64,000 nucleotides of DNA from Candidatus Merdivicinus excrementipullorum (GCA_018716725.1 DVJP01000066.1:1-64000), one strand, 5' to 3'. Positions 52,523 to 62,269 are shown, counted from the stretch's first letter. Program-made: numbers and translations. Notes: a model not told the origin generated them from the letters alone.

Positions 52523-55318
52523 ATGCCACAGGAAAAACGAGATTACAACCAGACATTGAATCTCCCCAAAACCAGCTTCGATATGCGGGCCGGACTGCCC
52601 AAAAAGGAGCCGAAATTTGTGGAGCGCTGGGACGAGATGGACCTCTACCAGAAGCTGCTGGACCGCAACAAGGAGAAACCCCTTTACGTCCTGCACGACG
52701 GCCCCCCTTACGCCAACGGCGACATCCATCTGGGCACTTCTTTGAACAAAGTGCTCAAGGACATCATTGTCAAATATAAAAACATGACCGGCTTCAACTC
52801 CCCCTACGTTCCCGGCTGGGACACCCACGGCCTTCCCACCGAGCTGAAAGCCTTAAAGGCTATCGGCATGGACAAAGACAAAGCCACCCCCGCCGAGATC
52901 CGCCGCCAGTGCCGGGAATTTGCCATGAGCTATGTGGACATCCAGAAAAAGCAGTTCATGCGCCTGGGCGTCACCGGCGATTTTAAGGACCCCTACATCA
53001 CCCTGAAACCCGAATTTGAGGCGGAACAGGTGAAGGTGTTCGGCGAAATGGCCAAGAAGGGCCTCATCTACCGGGGCATGAAGCCGGTTTACTGGTGCGC
53101 TGAGTGCGGCACCGCGTTGGCTGAGGCGGAAATCGAGTACGCCGACGATCCCTGCGTCACCGTTTATGTGAAATTCAAGGTCACCGACGACAAGGGCGTT
53201 TTCTCCGCCGCCGGAATCGACGTGGATAAAACCTACTTCGTCATCTGGACCACCACCACCTGGACCCTGCCCGGCAACCTGGCCGTCTGCCTGGGGCCTG
53301 ACATCGAATACACCGCTGTCAAAGCAAACGGCGAATACTACATCATGGCCAAAGAGCTGGCTCCCAACGCCATGAAGGCCGCCGGCATCGAAGATTACGA
53401 GTTTGTCGGCTCCTTCACCGGCAAAGAGCTGGAATACATGAAAACCGCCCATCCTTTCTTAGACCGCACCTCCTTAGTTATCGTAGGCGACCACGTCACC
53501 CTGGAAAGCGGCACCGGCTGCGTCCACACCGCCCCGGCCTTCGGTGTGGAGGACTTTGACGTCTGCAAAAATTACCCCGAAATTGAGCTGGTGGTCCCGG
53601 TGGACGCTTCCGGCCGCCAGACCGCCGAGGCTGGCGATTTCATCGCCGGGCAGACTTTGGAAGAATCCAATAAGACCATTTACGCCCGGATGGAGAAGGA
53701 CGGCTCTCTCTTCGCTTCCCAGAAGATCACCCACTCCTACCCCCATTGCTGGCGCTGCAAAGAGCCTGTCATGTTCCGGGCCACCGATCAGTGGTTCTGC
53801 TCTGTAGACGCCATCAAGGACGACGCCATCAAGGCTATTGAAAGCGTCGAATGGATCCCCGAATGGGGCGAGGAGCGCATTAAAGGCATGGTCCGGGACC
53901 GCCGGGACTGGTGCATTTCCCGCCAGCGCAAATGGGGCGTGCCCATCCCCATCCTTTACTGCAAAGACTGCGGCAAGCCCATTGTCAACGATACCACCAT
54001 CGAGGCCATTTCCGAGATGTTCCGGAAGGAAGGCTCCGACTCCTGGTACCTGAAAGACCCCTCTGAGTTCCTGCCTGCGGATTTCGCCTGCGAGTGTGGC
54101 TGCAAGGAATTTGAGAAGGAGCAGGACATCTTGGACGTCTGGTTCGATTCCGGTACAACCCACGCCGCCGTTTTGAAACAGCGCCCCGACTTAAAATGGC
54201 CCGCCGACCTTTACCTGGAAGGCGCCGACCAGTACCGGGGATGGTTCCAGTCGAGCCTCTTAACCGCTGTTGCCACCACCGGTGAGGCTCCCTATAAAGC
54301 TGTCTGCACCCACGGCTGGGTAGTAGACGGGGAAGGCAAGGCCATGCACAAATCCCTGGGCAACTCCATTGCCCCCGAAGAGATCATCAGCCAGTACGGC
54401 GCGGATATCCTCCGCCTGTGGGTGGCTTCCTCCGACTACCACGCCGACATCCGCCTGTCTAACGATATTCTGAAACAGCTTTCCGAGGCCTACCGCAAAA
54501 TCCGCAACACCGCCCGGTACATCCTGGGCAACCTGGACGGCTTCAATCCCGATACCGACCGGGTTTCCCCCGAGGAACTGACCGAGCTGGACAAATGGGC
54601 CTATGAGCAGCTGGACGCTTTGATCGACAAGGTCCGGGCCGGCTACGACGCCTTGGATTACCATGTAGCCTTCCACGCCATCCACAATTTCTGCGTGGTG
54701 GAAATGTCCAGCTTCTACCTGGATATCATCAAAGACCGGCTGTACTGCGAGAAGCGGGACGGCGTCCTCCGCCGGGCCGCCCAGACCGCCATGTACGACA
54801 TCCTGTCCGCTTTGACCCGGCTGGCCGCGCCTATCTTAGTGTTCACCTGCGAGGAAATCTGGCAGCACCTGCCCGCGTCCAAAGAGCTGGACATGGAAAG
54901 CGTGTTCTTTAACGATATGCCCGAAAAGGCCAATATCCCTGTTTCCGAGGCCTTCAACGAGAAATGGAGCCTGATTTACCAGGTGCGGGCCGATGTGCTG
55001 AAGGCCCTGGAGCCCAAACGCGCTTCCAAGGAAATCGGCAAATCCACCGACGCCAAGATCACTCTGATCTGCGGCGGCGAACTTTACGACCGGCTGAAGG
55101 CCGTGGAAAACGAGCTGGCTCCTGTCTTCATCGTTTCCGAGGCGGAAGTGGTGAAAGGGGATTCCGGCGAGTTTGCCGGGGAGACCGAGGGCCTTTTCGT
55201 CACGGCGGTTCTGGCCCAGGGGGAAAAATGCGAACGCTGCTGGCTGCACGACCACACTGTGGGCCAGAATGCAGAGCATCCCACCCTGTGCGCCCGCTGC
55301 GCCTCTGTTGTGGAATAA
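52523..55318 (+). CDS. ileS: isoleucyl-tRNA synthetase
   Basis: A 931-residue class I synthetase. HIGH is in DGPPYANGDIHLG (about residue 53-65). The editing domain spans about 200-400 (WTTTTWTLPGN). The KMSKS position reads AMHKSLGN near residue 607, an altered form keeping the second Lys. The C-terminal zinc ribbon is CERCW and CARC. Only 36 bp separate it from divIVA, so there is no room for a T-box leader. Codon use is strongly C-rich, as in metK and the transketolase genes. Confidence 0.98.
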   Translation: MPQEKRDYNQTLNLPKTSFDMRAGLPKKEPKFVERWDEMDLYQKLLDRNKEKPLYVLHDGPPYANGDIHLGTSLNKVLKDIIVKYKNMTGFNSPYVPGWDTHGLPTELKALKAIGMDKDKATPAEIRRQCREFAMSYVDIQKKQFMRLGVTGDFKDPYITLKPEFEAEQVKVFGEMAKKGLIYRGMKPVYWCAECGTALAEAEIEYADDPCVTVYVKFKVTDDKGVFSAAGIDVDKTYFVIWTTTTWTLPGNLAVCLGPDIEYTAVKANGEYYIMAKELAPNAMKAAGIEDYEFVGSFTGKELEYMKTAHPFLDRTSLVIVGDHVTLESGTGCVHTAPAFGVEDFDVCKNYPEIELVVPVDASGRQTAEAGDFIAGQTLEESNKTIYARMEKDGSLFASQKITHSYPHCWRCKEPVMFRATDQWFCSVDAIKDDAIKAIESVEWIPEWGEERIKGMVRDRRDWCISRQRKWGVPIPILYCKDCGKPIVNDTTIEAISEMFRKEGSDSWYLKDPSEFLPADFACECGCKEFEKEQDILDVWFDSGTTHAAVLKQRPDLKWPADLYLEGADQYRGWFQSSLLTAVATTGEAPYKAVCTHGWVVDGEGKAMHKSLGNSIAPEEIISQYGADILRLWVASSDYHADIRLSNDILKQLSEAYRKIRNTARYILGNLDGFNPDTDRVSPEELTELDKWAYEQLDALIDKVRAGYDALDYHVAFHAIHNFCVVEMSSFYLDIIKDRLYCEKRDGVLRRAAQTAMYDILSALTRLAAPILVFTCEEIWQHLPASKELDMESVFFNDMPEKANIPVSEAFNEKWSLIYQVRADVLKALEPKRASKEIGKSTDAKITLICGGELYDRLKAVENELAPVFIVSEAEVVKGDSGEFAGETEGLFVTAVLAQGEKCERCWLHDHTVGQNAEHPTLCARCASVVE

Positions 55319-55326
55319 AAATGAAT

Positions 55327-55360
55327 ATTGCCGCCGGATGATTTTTCCAGCGGCAATTTC
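55327..55360 (+). terminator. possible terminator after ileS
   Basis: ATTGCCGC pairs with GCGGCAAT around 15 bases, followed by TTC and CCCTGTTTT. The T-run is weak; lspA begins 47 bp later. Confidence 0.5.
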
Positions 55361-55407
55361 CCCTGTTTTGAAAACCTTTCCAACCAAAACGAAAGGAACA
55401 TCCATTT

Positions 55408-55896
55408 ATGAAACGTTATCTTGCCCTTTTAATGTCCGTTGTGCTGGTGGTGCTGGATCAGGTGTTCAAGCTGCTGGCCAGCGCCTATTTAAAGCCCGTT
55501 GACACTTATCCTTTGATTGAAGACGTCCTTCACCTGACCTACCTGGAAAACCGGGGCGCCGCTTTCGGCATAATGGAAGGGCAGAAATGGCTGCTGATCT
55601 GGGGGACCGGCTTGATCCTCCTCATTATGATCCTTGCGGTGATGATCGGGAAGATCCCGGGAACCCTTCCCAATGTGATTGTCTGCGTCATCATCGGCGG
55701 CGGAGTGGGGAACCTCATCGACCGGGTGTACCGGGGGTATGTCATCGACTATATCCAGGTGCGGTTTGTGGACTTCGCCATCTTTAACTTCGCCGACATC
55801 TGCGTGGTGGTAGGCGTGGCGGCCCTGGTCCTTTACATCTTCCTCCACGAGCTTTCCGCCAGGAAAAAAGAGGGGAAGGAGCAGAAAGTTGGCTGA
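55408..55896 (+). CDS. lspA: lipoprotein signal peptidase
   Basis: A 162-residue membrane aspartyl protease that removes signal peptides from lipidated prolipoproteins. Four membrane helices are visible. The catalytic Asp pair is in GGGVGNLIDRV and FNFADICVVVG. Two or three lipoproteins in this window would be its substrates. It overlaps rluD by eight bases. Confidence 0.96.
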   Translation: MKRYLALLMSVVLVVLDQVFKLLASAYLKPVDTYPLIEDVLHLTYLENRGAAFGIMEGQKWLLIWGTGLILLIMILAVMIGKIPGTLPNVIVCVIIGGGVGNLIDRVYRGYVIDYIQVRFVDFAIFNFADICVVVGVAALVLYIFLHELSARKKEGKEQKVG

Positions 55897-56833
55897 CGTC
55901 ATGGGGGAAACCCTGCTCTTCTGTCCGGAACCGGAGGACGCCGGGAGCCGCCTGGACGCTTTTCTGGCTCTCAATCTGGAAGGGAAAACCCGTTCCGCCG
56001 TCCAAAAGCTCATGGACCAGGGGAAAGTTCTGGTCAACGGCAAGGCCGGCCGGAAAAACGATAAGGTGAAGCCCGGGGATTCTATTCAGGTGGAAATCCC
56101 GGAGCCGGAACCTTTGGAGCTGCTGCCCCAGGACATCCCCCTGGACATTGTTTACGAGGACGAGCACCTGCTGGTGGTCAACAAGCCCAAAGGCATGGTG
56201 GTCCACCCGGCTCCGGGAAACCCGGACGGCACCTTGGTCAACGCCCTGCTTTATCACTGCGGCCAGAGCCTTTCCGGCATCAACGGGGTCATCCGCCCCG
56301 GTATTGTCCACCGCATTGATAAGGACACCTCCGGCCTTTTGATGGTGGCCAAAAACGACCTGGCCCACCAGTCCCTGGCCGCCCAGATTGCCGCCCACAC
56401 CTTCACCCGGATGTACAATACGGTGGTGTACGGCAATCTGAAAACCGACGAAGGGACCATTTCCGCCCCCATTGCCCGGCACCCCACCGACCGGAAGAAA
56501 ATGGCGGTGGTCCCCGGCGGACGGGAGGCCGTCACCCATTACCGGGCGCTGGAACGGCTGCCCGGCTTTACATTAGTGGAATGCAGGCTGGAAACCGGCC
56601 GCACCCACCAGATCCGGGTGCATATGGCCCATATAGGCCATCCGGTAGCAGGGGACCCGGTTTACGGGCCGAAAAAATGCATTGCAAGCCTAAACGGCCA
56701 GTGTCTCCACGCCCGGCTTCTGGGCTTTGTCCATCCGGCCACCGGGGAATACATGGAGTTTGACAGCGGCCTGCCCCCTTATTTTACGGATTTTCTCGAA
56801 AAACTCCGGCGGAAGGGAGGGGCTTTGGAATGA
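55889..56833 (+). CDS. rluD: ribosomal large-subunit pseudouridine synthase, RluD family
   Basis: A 314-residue pseudouridine synthase. An S4 domain lies at about 15-75 (SRLDAFLALNLEGKTRSAVQKLMDQGKVLVNG), and the catalytic Asp is in HRIDKDTSGLL near residue 145. The lspA-rluD pairing is standard in Firmicutes. The start is TTG 55889 with AAGGAG eight bases before; ATG 55901 lacks a good site. Confidence 0.93.
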   Translation: MADVMGETLLFCPEPEDAGSRLDAFLALNLEGKTRSAVQKLMDQGKVLVNGKAGRKNDKVKPGDSIQVEIPEPEPLELLPQDIPLDIVYEDEHLLVVNKPKGMVVHPAPGNPDGTLVNALLYHCGQSLSGINGVIRPGIVHRIDKDTSGLLMVAKNDLAHQSLAAQIAAHTFTRMYNTVVYGNLKTDEGTISAPIARHPTDRKKMAVVPGGREAVTHYRALERLPGFTLVECRLETGRTHQIRVHMAHIGHPVAGDPVYGPKKCIASLNGQCLHARLLGFVHPATGEYMEFDSGLPPYFTDFLEKLRRKGGALE

Positions 56834-57675
56834 ACCTCTCTCGCATCCTTTTAGTCACCGACTGCGACGGCACCTTGCTGCGGGACGACAAAACCATTTC
56901 CCAAAAGGACTTGGACGCCATCGCCCGGTTTCGGGAATTGGGCGGCAATTTCACCATCGCCACCGGCCGCTCTTTACCCACAGTGTCCTCCATTCTGGAG
57001 CTTCTGAAACCTGACCTGCCGGTGATCCTCTATAACGGCTCCATGCTGTACGACCCGGTGAAGAAAACCCCGGTGTGGACAGCGGAAATTCCACAGTCCG
57101 CACGCTTTTTGGTGGAAAAATCCATGGAACGCTACGGGCCGGAGCTGGGAGTGGAGGTGCTGACCCCGGAAGGGCTGCATGTCATCCAGTTTACCCCGGT
57201 GATTGACGAGCATTTAAACGGCCCCCTCAAGGCCCCGTACCGGCTGGCCAGCCTTCCGGAGGTTGCGTCTCTCCAATGGCTTAAAGTGATGTTCGCCCTG
57301 CCAGCGGAAGAAATGGAGGGCTTAAAGGCGTTTTTAGACAGCTTTGGGGATCTGGGCGCCAGGTATGTCCGCTCCGAAAAGCTCTATTTTGAAATTCTTC
57401 CTGCCCACGCCTCCAAAGGCGCGGCGCTGAAAATGCTCTGTGAAAAAACGGGGCTTTCTTTAAAATATACCGCGGCCATCGGCGACTGCGACAACGACCT
57501 GGAAATGCTTCGCGAGGCTTCTTTGGGGTTTGTCACCGCCAACGCCTATCCGTCTGTTAAAGAAAAGGTGGGGCGGGTGACGGTTTCCAATGAAGAAGGC
57601 GCGGTTTCCGCGGTAATCCGGGAGATCCTGGAAAAAGGGGAAGCCCTTTTCCTTGCGGAACCCCGGCTGCAATAA
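56830..57675 (+). CDS. HAD-superfamily phosphatase, Cof/IIB type
   Basis: A 281-residue hydrolase. Motif I is DCDGTLL (residues 10-16), the type IIB cap lies in the middle, and motif IV is AAIGDCDNDLEML near 218-230. These usually remove phosphate from sugar phosphates or FMN-like substrates; the specific substrate is unknown. ATGA overlap with rluD. Confidence 0.9.
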   Translation: MNLSRILLVTDCDGTLLRDDKTISQKDLDAIARFRELGGNFTIATGRSLPTVSSILELLKPDLPVILYNGSMLYDPVKKTPVWTAEIPQSARFLVEKSMERYGPELGVEVLTPEGLHVIQFTPVIDEHLNGPLKAPYRLASLPEVASLQWLKVMFALPAEEMEGLKAFLDSFGDLGARYVRSEKLYFEILPAHASKGAALKMLCEKTGLSLKYTAAIGDCDNDLEMLREASLGFVTANAYPSVKEKVGRVTVSNEEGAVSAVIREILEKGEALFLAEPRLQ

Positions 57676-57709
57676 CCTTTTGCCAATTCAACGAAAGGAA
57701 TGAAAATTT

Positions 57710-58555
57710 ATGGACGCAAATCTGAAAAAAGACCTGCAAAAGACTGCCTGCCGCATCCGGATGGGTGTCATTGAAGGCACCTTCAACGCCAAATCCGGCC
57801 ATCCCGGCGGCTCCCTCTCCATTGCGGAGGACCTGGCGTACCTCTATTGGAAGGAAATGAAAGTTGATCCGGAAAATCCCCAGTGGGAGGACCGGGACCG
57901 TTTGGTTCTGTCCAAGGGCCACTGCGCTCCCGCCCTTTACGCGGCTCTGGCGGAAAAAGGCTATTTCCCGGCAAGCGAGCTGAAAAAGCTCCGCCACACC
58001 GGCGCGATGCTCCAGGGCCATCCGGACATGAAGCACATCCCCGGCGTGGATATGACCACCGGCAGCCTGGGGCAGGGCGTTTCCGCCGCCTGCGGCATGG
58101 CCTTAGCCGCCAAGATTTCCGGCAAGGATTACCGCACCTACACCATTTTGGGCGACGGTGAAATCGAGGAAGGCCAGGTTTGGGAGGCCGCCATGTTCGC
58201 CGCCCACTACAAGCTGGACAACCTCTGCGCCATTGTGGACAACAACGGCCTTCAGATTGACGGCCCTGTGGCGGAGGTTATGTCCCCGTACCCCATCCCC
58301 GAGAAATTCGCCGCCTTCGGCTGGCACGTCATCACCGTGGACGCCCACGACTTGGACCAGCTGGAAGCAGCCTTCGCCGAAGCCCGGACCGTGAAAGGCA
58401 AGCCCACCGCCATCATTCAGAAGAGCGTCAAAGGCAAGGGCGTGTCCTTTATGGAAAACCAGGTGGGCTGGCACGGCGCCGCCCCCAACGCCGAGCAGTA
58501 TGAAACCGCTATGGCCGAGCTGAAAGCGCAGCTGGACGCTCTGGACGCCCAGTAA
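57710..58555 (+). CDS. transketolase, N-terminal subunit
   Basis: A 281-residue half-transketolase binding thiamine diphosphate. Seen: SGHPGGSLSIAEDLAYLYW at about 30-48, DRLVLSKGHCAPALY, and the ThDP motif GDGEIEEGQVWEAA near 147-160. The partner subunit begins 21 bp downstream. Split transketolases are common in clostridia and archaea. Strong C-ending codon bias suggests high expression. Confidence 0.96.
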   Translation: MDANLKKDLQKTACRIRMGVIEGTFNAKSGHPGGSLSIAEDLAYLYWKEMKVDPENPQWEDRDRLVLSKGHCAPALYAALAEKGYFPASELKKLRHTGAMLQGHPDMKHIPGVDMTTGSLGQGVSAACGMALAAKISGKDYRTYTILGDGEIEEGQVWEAAMFAAHYKLDNLCAIVDNNGLQIDGPVAEVMSPYPIPEKFAAFGWHVITVDAHDLDQLEAAFAEARTVKGKPTAIIQKSVKGKGVSFMENQVGWHGAAPNAEQYETAMAELKAQLDALDAQ

Positions 58556-58576
58556 GGGGAGAAAGGATGATCTATC

Positions 58577-59521
58577 ATGTCTGAAATGAAAAAAATCGCA
58601 ACCCGCGAAAGCTACGGCAACGCTCTTGCCGAATTTTCCGCCCAATACCCGGACCTGATCGTCCTGGACGCCGACCTGGCCGCCGCCACCAAAACCGGCA
58701 TCTTTAAAAAGGCCTGCCCGGAGCGGTTCTTTGACTGCGGCATTGCCGAAGCCAATATGATGGGCGTGGCCGCCGGTCTGGCCGCTGCAGGCAAGACCGT
58801 TTTTGCCAGCTCCTTCGCCATGTTCGCCGCCGGGCGGGCCTTTGAAATCGTCCGCAACTCCATCGGCTACCCCCACTTAAACGTGAAGATCGGCGCAACT
58901 CACGCCGGCATCTCCGTAGGCGAGGACGGCGCCACCCACCAGTGCTGCGAGGACATCGCCCTGATGCGGACCATCCCCGGCATGGTGGTCATTAACCCCA
59001 GCGACGACGTGGAAGCCAAAGCCGCCGTCAAGGCCGCCATCGACTACAAAGGCCCCGTTTACCTGCGCTTCGGCCGCCTGGCGGTGCCGGTGTACAACGA
59101 CCCGGCCACCTACAAGTTTGAGATGGGCAAAGGCGTTACCCTGCGGGAAGGCAAGGACCTGACCATTGTTGCCACCGGCCTTATGGTTTGGGAAGCGGTT
59201 CAGGCCGCTGTGGTCTTAGCGCGGGAAGGCATCAGCGCCCGGGTTATCAATATCCACACCATCAAGCCCTTGGACGAGGAGCTGATCTGCAAGGCCGCAG
59301 CCGAAACCGGCAAGCTCCTGACTGTGGAGGAACACAGCGTCATCGGCGGCCTGGGCAGCGCAGTCTGCGACGCCGTCTGCGCCAAGGTCCCCTGCGTGGT
59401 CAAGAAAATCGGCGTGGAGGATACCTTCGGATGCTCCGGCCCCGCCCCGGAGCTGCTGCGCCGGTTCGGACTCACCGCCGAGCACATCATTGAAGCCGCC
59501 AGAGCCATGGCCCGCCGGTAA
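58577..59521 (+). CDS. transketolase, C-terminal subunit
   Basis: A 314-residue subunit containing the pyrimidine-binding domain (about 1-170; DCGIAEANMMGVAAGLA with the Glu that activates ThDP) and the C-terminal domain (LLTVEEHSVIGGLGSAVCD). It completes the enzyme encoded just upstream. ATG 58577. Confidence 0.96.
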   Translation: MSEMKKIATRESYGNALAEFSAQYPDLIVLDADLAAATKTGIFKKACPERFFDCGIAEANMMGVAAGLAAAGKTVFASSFAMFAAGRAFEIVRNSIGYPHLNVKIGATHAGISVGEDGATHQCCEDIALMRTIPGMVVINPSDDVEAKAAVKAAIDYKGPVYLRFGRLAVPVYNDPATYKFEMGKGVTLREGKDLTIVATGLMVWEAVQAAVVLAREGISARVINIHTIKPLDEELICKAAAETGKLLTVEEHSVIGGLGSAVCDAVCAKVPCVVKKIGVEDTFGCSGPAPELLRRFGLTAEHIIEAARAMARR

Positions 59522-59545
59522 TTTGCAGGTTTTACAAAATAATCC

Positions 59546-59574
59546 TTGACAAATTGACCGGAAACTCGTATAAT
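59546..59574 (+). promoter_or_regulatory. greA-lysS promoter
   Basis: TTGACA (59546-59551), 17-bp spacer, TATAAT (59569-59574): a perfect consensus. Transcription should start about 59581. Confidence 0.9.
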
Positions 59575-59592
59575 CAAAATATTATAGGCCAA

Positions 59593-59623
59593 TGACCATC
59601 GGGGGTTTGCGCCCCGATGGTCA
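59593..59623 (+). promoter_or_regulatory. strong 5' leader hairpin of greA
   Basis: TGACCATCGGGG pairs with CCCCGATGGTCA, 12 perfect bp around GTTTGCG, about 12 bases after the predicted start of the transcript. There is no T-run. A second small stem CTGCCC/GGGCAG lies at 59649-59663, before the ribosome site. Confidence 0.75.
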
Positions 59624-59688
59624 CTGTTCTGATATTCAAAAACAAAGGCTGCCCCTGGGGCAGATAAAATTTTCGGGAGGAATGACTC

Positions 59689-60162
59689 ATGGCAAAAGAA
59701 ACCTTACTCACCAGCGAGGGGCTTGCCAAGCTGGAGAATGAACTGGAGGATTTGAAAACAATCCGGCGGAAAGAAGTTGCCGATAAAATCAAAGTCGCCA
59801 TTTCCTTCGGCGACCTTTCGGAAAACAGCGAGTACGACGAGGCCAAAAACGAGCAGGCCATGATTGAGGCCCGGATCCTTCAGATTGAAGCAATGCTCAA
59901 AAATGTGAAGATCCTGGATTCCGGTTCCCTGGACACCGAAACAGTCAACTTGGGCAGCAGGGTCCGGGTGCTGGACACCGAGTTTGACGAGGAGGAAACC
60001 TTCCAAATCGTTGGCTCCACCGAGGCGAACCCCGACCAGGGCCGGATCTCCGACGAAAGCCCCATCGGCAAAAACCTTTTGGGCCACCGGGTGGACGACA
60101 TTGTTGCCATCCCCGTCCCCAACGGCACCGTCACTTATAAGATTCTGGAAATTATGATGTAA
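59689..60162 (+). CDS. greA: transcription elongation factor GreA
   Basis: A 157-residue factor that rescues backtracked RNA polymerase. The N-terminal coiled coil (1-75) has the acidic tip SFGDLSENSEYDEAKNEQ; the C-terminal FKBP-like domain ends with VTYKILEI. It precedes lysS by 21 bp, the standard Firmicutes order. ATG 59689 follows GGGAGGAA. Confidence 0.97.
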   Translation: MAKETLLTSEGLAKLENELEDLKTIRRKEVADKIKVAISFGDLSENSEYDEAKNEQAMIEARILQIEAMLKNVKILDSGSLDTETVNLGSRVRVLDTEFDEEETFQIVGSTEANPDQGRISDESPIGKNLLGHRVDDIVAIPVPNGTVTYKILEIMM

Positions 60163-60183
60163 AAAAGGGAAAGAGGAGCATAG

Positions 60184-61686
60184 ATGAGCGAAGAAATGAA
60201 CCTTCCCCGGCAGGAAGCAGCCCAGGATGAGAACGAGCAGGTCCGCATCCGGAAGGAAAAGCTGGCCGCTTTGCAGGAAGCGGGAAAAGACCCCTTTACC
60301 ATTGTCAAATACGATGTGACCCACCACAGCCAGGAAATCAAGGACCGTTTTGAGGAACTGGAAGGAAAAACCGTCTGCGTGGCCGGGCGGATGATGTCCA
60401 AACGGGTTATGGGCAAGGCTTCTTTCTGCCATGTCCAGGATTTGCAGGGGACCATTCAGTCCTATGTTGCCCGGGACAGCCTGGGGGCGGATTCCTACCA
60501 GGATTTCAAAAAGCTGGACATCGGCGATATTATCGGCATTAAGGGCCTGGCCTTCCGCACCAAAACCGGCGAGATTTCTATTCACGCCGAGGAAGTGGCG
60601 CTGCTGTCCAAGAGCCTCCAGGTGCTGCCGGAGAAATACCACGGCCTGACCAACACCGATATGCGCTACCGCCAGCGGTATGTGGATTTGATTATGAACC
60701 CCGAAGTCCGGGACACCTTTGTGAAGCGTTCCAAGATCATCCGGGAAGTCCGCAATTACTTGGACGCCAAGGGCTTTATGGAAGTGGAAACCCCCATGCT
60801 GGTGGCCAATGCCGGCGGCGCGGCGGCCCGTCCCTTTGAGACCCATTACAACGCCCTGGACGAGGATGTGAAGCTGCGGATTTCCCTGGAGCTTTACCTG
60901 AAACGCCTGATTGTAGGCGGTTTGGAGCGGGTGTATGAAATCGGCCGGGTGTTCCGCAACGAGGGTGTGGATACCCGACACAACCCGGAGTTTACTTTGC
61001 TGGAACTGTACCAGGCGTATACCGACTACCACGGCATGATGGACTTGGTGGAAGGCATGTTCCGGACGGTGGCCGAGAAGGTCTGCGGCAGCTTGGTGAT
61101 CCCCTTCGGCGAGTATGAAGTGGATTTGTCCAAGCCTTTTGCCCGGCTGTCCATGCTGGACGCCGTCAAACAGTATACCGGTGTGGATTTCCGCCAGATC
61201 AAAACCGACGAGGAAGCCAAGGCTGTTGCCAAAGAACACCATGTGGAGTTTGAGGACCGCCACAAAAAGGGCGATATCCTCAGCCTGTTCTTTGAGGAAT
61301 TTGTGGAAGAGCACCTGATCCAGCCCACCTTCGTTATCGACCATCCGGTGGAGATTTCTCCCCTGACCAAGAAGAAACCGGAGGACCCGGAATATACCGA
61401 GCGTTTTGAGCTGTTCATCACCCAGCGGGAAATGGCCAACGCCTATTCCGAGCTGAACGACCCCATCGACCAGCGGAAACGCTTCGAGGCCCAGGAAGCC
61501 CTGAAGGCCCAGGGGGACGAGGAAGCAAACTCCATCGACGAGGACTTCCTAAACGCCCTGATGATCGGCATGCCCCCCACAGGCGGCATCGGCATCGGCA
61601 TCGACCGGATGATCCAGCTGCTGACCAACAGCCCGGCAATCCGCGATGTCCTGCTGTTCCCCACCATGAAATCCATTGATAAATAA
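60184..61686 (+). CDS. lysS: lysyl-tRNA synthetase, class II
   Basis: A 500-residue class II enzyme. The OB-fold anticodon domain is about 55-160. Motif 2 is [18 protein letters not shown] near 258-275, and motif 3 is [14 protein letters not shown] near 464-477. The catalytic core is complete. RBS AGAGGAG; it ends at a bidirectional terminator. Confidence 0.98.
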   Translation: MSEEMNLPRQEAAQDENEQVRIRKEKLAALQEAGKDPFTIVKYDVTHHSQEIKDRFEELEGKTVCVAGRMMSKRVMGKASFCHVQDLQGTIQSYVARDSLGADSYQDFKKLDIGDIIGIKGLAFRTKTGEISIHAEEVALLSKSLQVLPEKYHGLTNTDMRYRQRYVDLIMNPEVRDTFVKRSKIIREVRNYLDAKGFMEVETPMLVANAGGAAARPFETHYNALDEDVKLRISLELYLKRLIVGGLERVYEIGRVFRNEGVDTRHNPEFTLLELYQAYTDYHGMMDLVEGMFRTVAEKVCGSLVIPFGEYEVDLSKPFARLSMLDAVKQYTGVDFRQIKTDEEAKAVAKEHHVEFEDRHKKGDILSLFFEEFVEEHLIQPTFVIDHPVEISPLTKKKPEDPEYTERFELFITQREMANAYSELNDPIDQRKRFEAQEALKAQGDEEANSIDEDFLNALMIGMPPTGGIGIGIDRMIQLLTNSPAIRDVLLFPTMKSIDK

Positions 61687-61727
61687 GGTGCGTCATAATT
61701 TGCACCAAAACCTAAGCCAATGAAAGA

Positions 61728-61756
61728 AAGCCAGCGCCGGAAAGACGCTGGCTTCT
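61728..61756. terminator. bidirectional terminator between lysS and the Cys-rich gene
   Basis: AAGCCAGCG pairs with CGCTGGCTT around nine bases, with TCTGTT on the plus side and TTCTTTC on the minus side. The two genes converge here. Confidence 0.8.
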
Positions 61757-61770
61757 GTTATGGGGGAGGG

Positions 61771-62112
61771 TTATTCAGTGGGTTCGGCAATGGGTTTGCT
61801 GCACCCGGTGCAGATATCCTCTGCGGAGGCGTCGTTGCAGCTGACGAAGGTGTCGCCCACCTCGGCTACAGCGCCGAATTCTACGGGGACAGCCACGCAG
61901 ATATCCTGGGCCAGGGTAAAGACGCAGGCGCCGTTTTTCTCCCCGTCGCAGCTGATCTTGCCGGGGATGACAACAGGCTCCCCGCAGCATTTGGTGTAGG
62001 TGTGGCCCGTCTTGGCGAAGGGGGTAACGGTTACCGGCACGCAGATGGAAGCGGACTGGTATCCCACAGCGGGACAGGTCTGATTGTCTGTCAGGATCTC
62101 ATTGGTTTCCAT
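61771..62112 (-). CDS. cysteine-rich small protein, unknown
   Basis: A 113-residue protein with ten cysteines (13, 24, 42, 43, 55, 63, 72, 92, 101, 104) and no signal peptide or membrane helix. The middle looks like beta strands, with a repeat-like ICVPVTV (23-29) and ICVAVPV (71-77). The spacing hints at a disulfide-rich or metal-bound structure; a spore-coat or outer-layer protein is a guess. ATG 62112 with GAAAGGAGG. Monocistronic. Confidence 0.72.
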   Translation of the reverse strand: METNEILTDNQTCPAVGYQSASICVPVTVTPFAKTGHTYTKCCGEPVVIPGKISCDGEKNGACVFTLAQDICVAVPVEFGAVAEVGDTFVSCNDASAEDICTGCSKPIAEPTE

Positions 62113-62225
62113 TGGGAAAACCTCCTTTCTGTTTGGGATAGTGCATCTTATTCCAAAAGAGGCTGTCCGGTGCTTCCCCTAAAAAGCGCCGCCTTTTTCC
62201 CGGAAAAAGGTCCCGTTCCCCAAAA

Positions 62226-62256
62226 CAAAGGCCCGCCGTGAAACGGCAGGCGGAGA
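62226..62256 (-). terminator. terminator of the class II aldolase gene
   Basis: On the minus strand GCCTGCCGT pairs with ACGGCGGGC (one mismatch) around TTC, then CTTTGTTTT. It lies 15-45 bp after the stop at 62270. Confidence 0.75.
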
Positions 62257-62269
62257 GAATCCCCAAAAC

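Noticed and set aside
59704-61344. Long open frame of 546 codons on the minus strand across greA and lysS
   Set aside because: It lies wholly antisense to two firmly identified genes; long antisense frames are expected with GC-rich third positions, and there is no ribosome site or family pattern.
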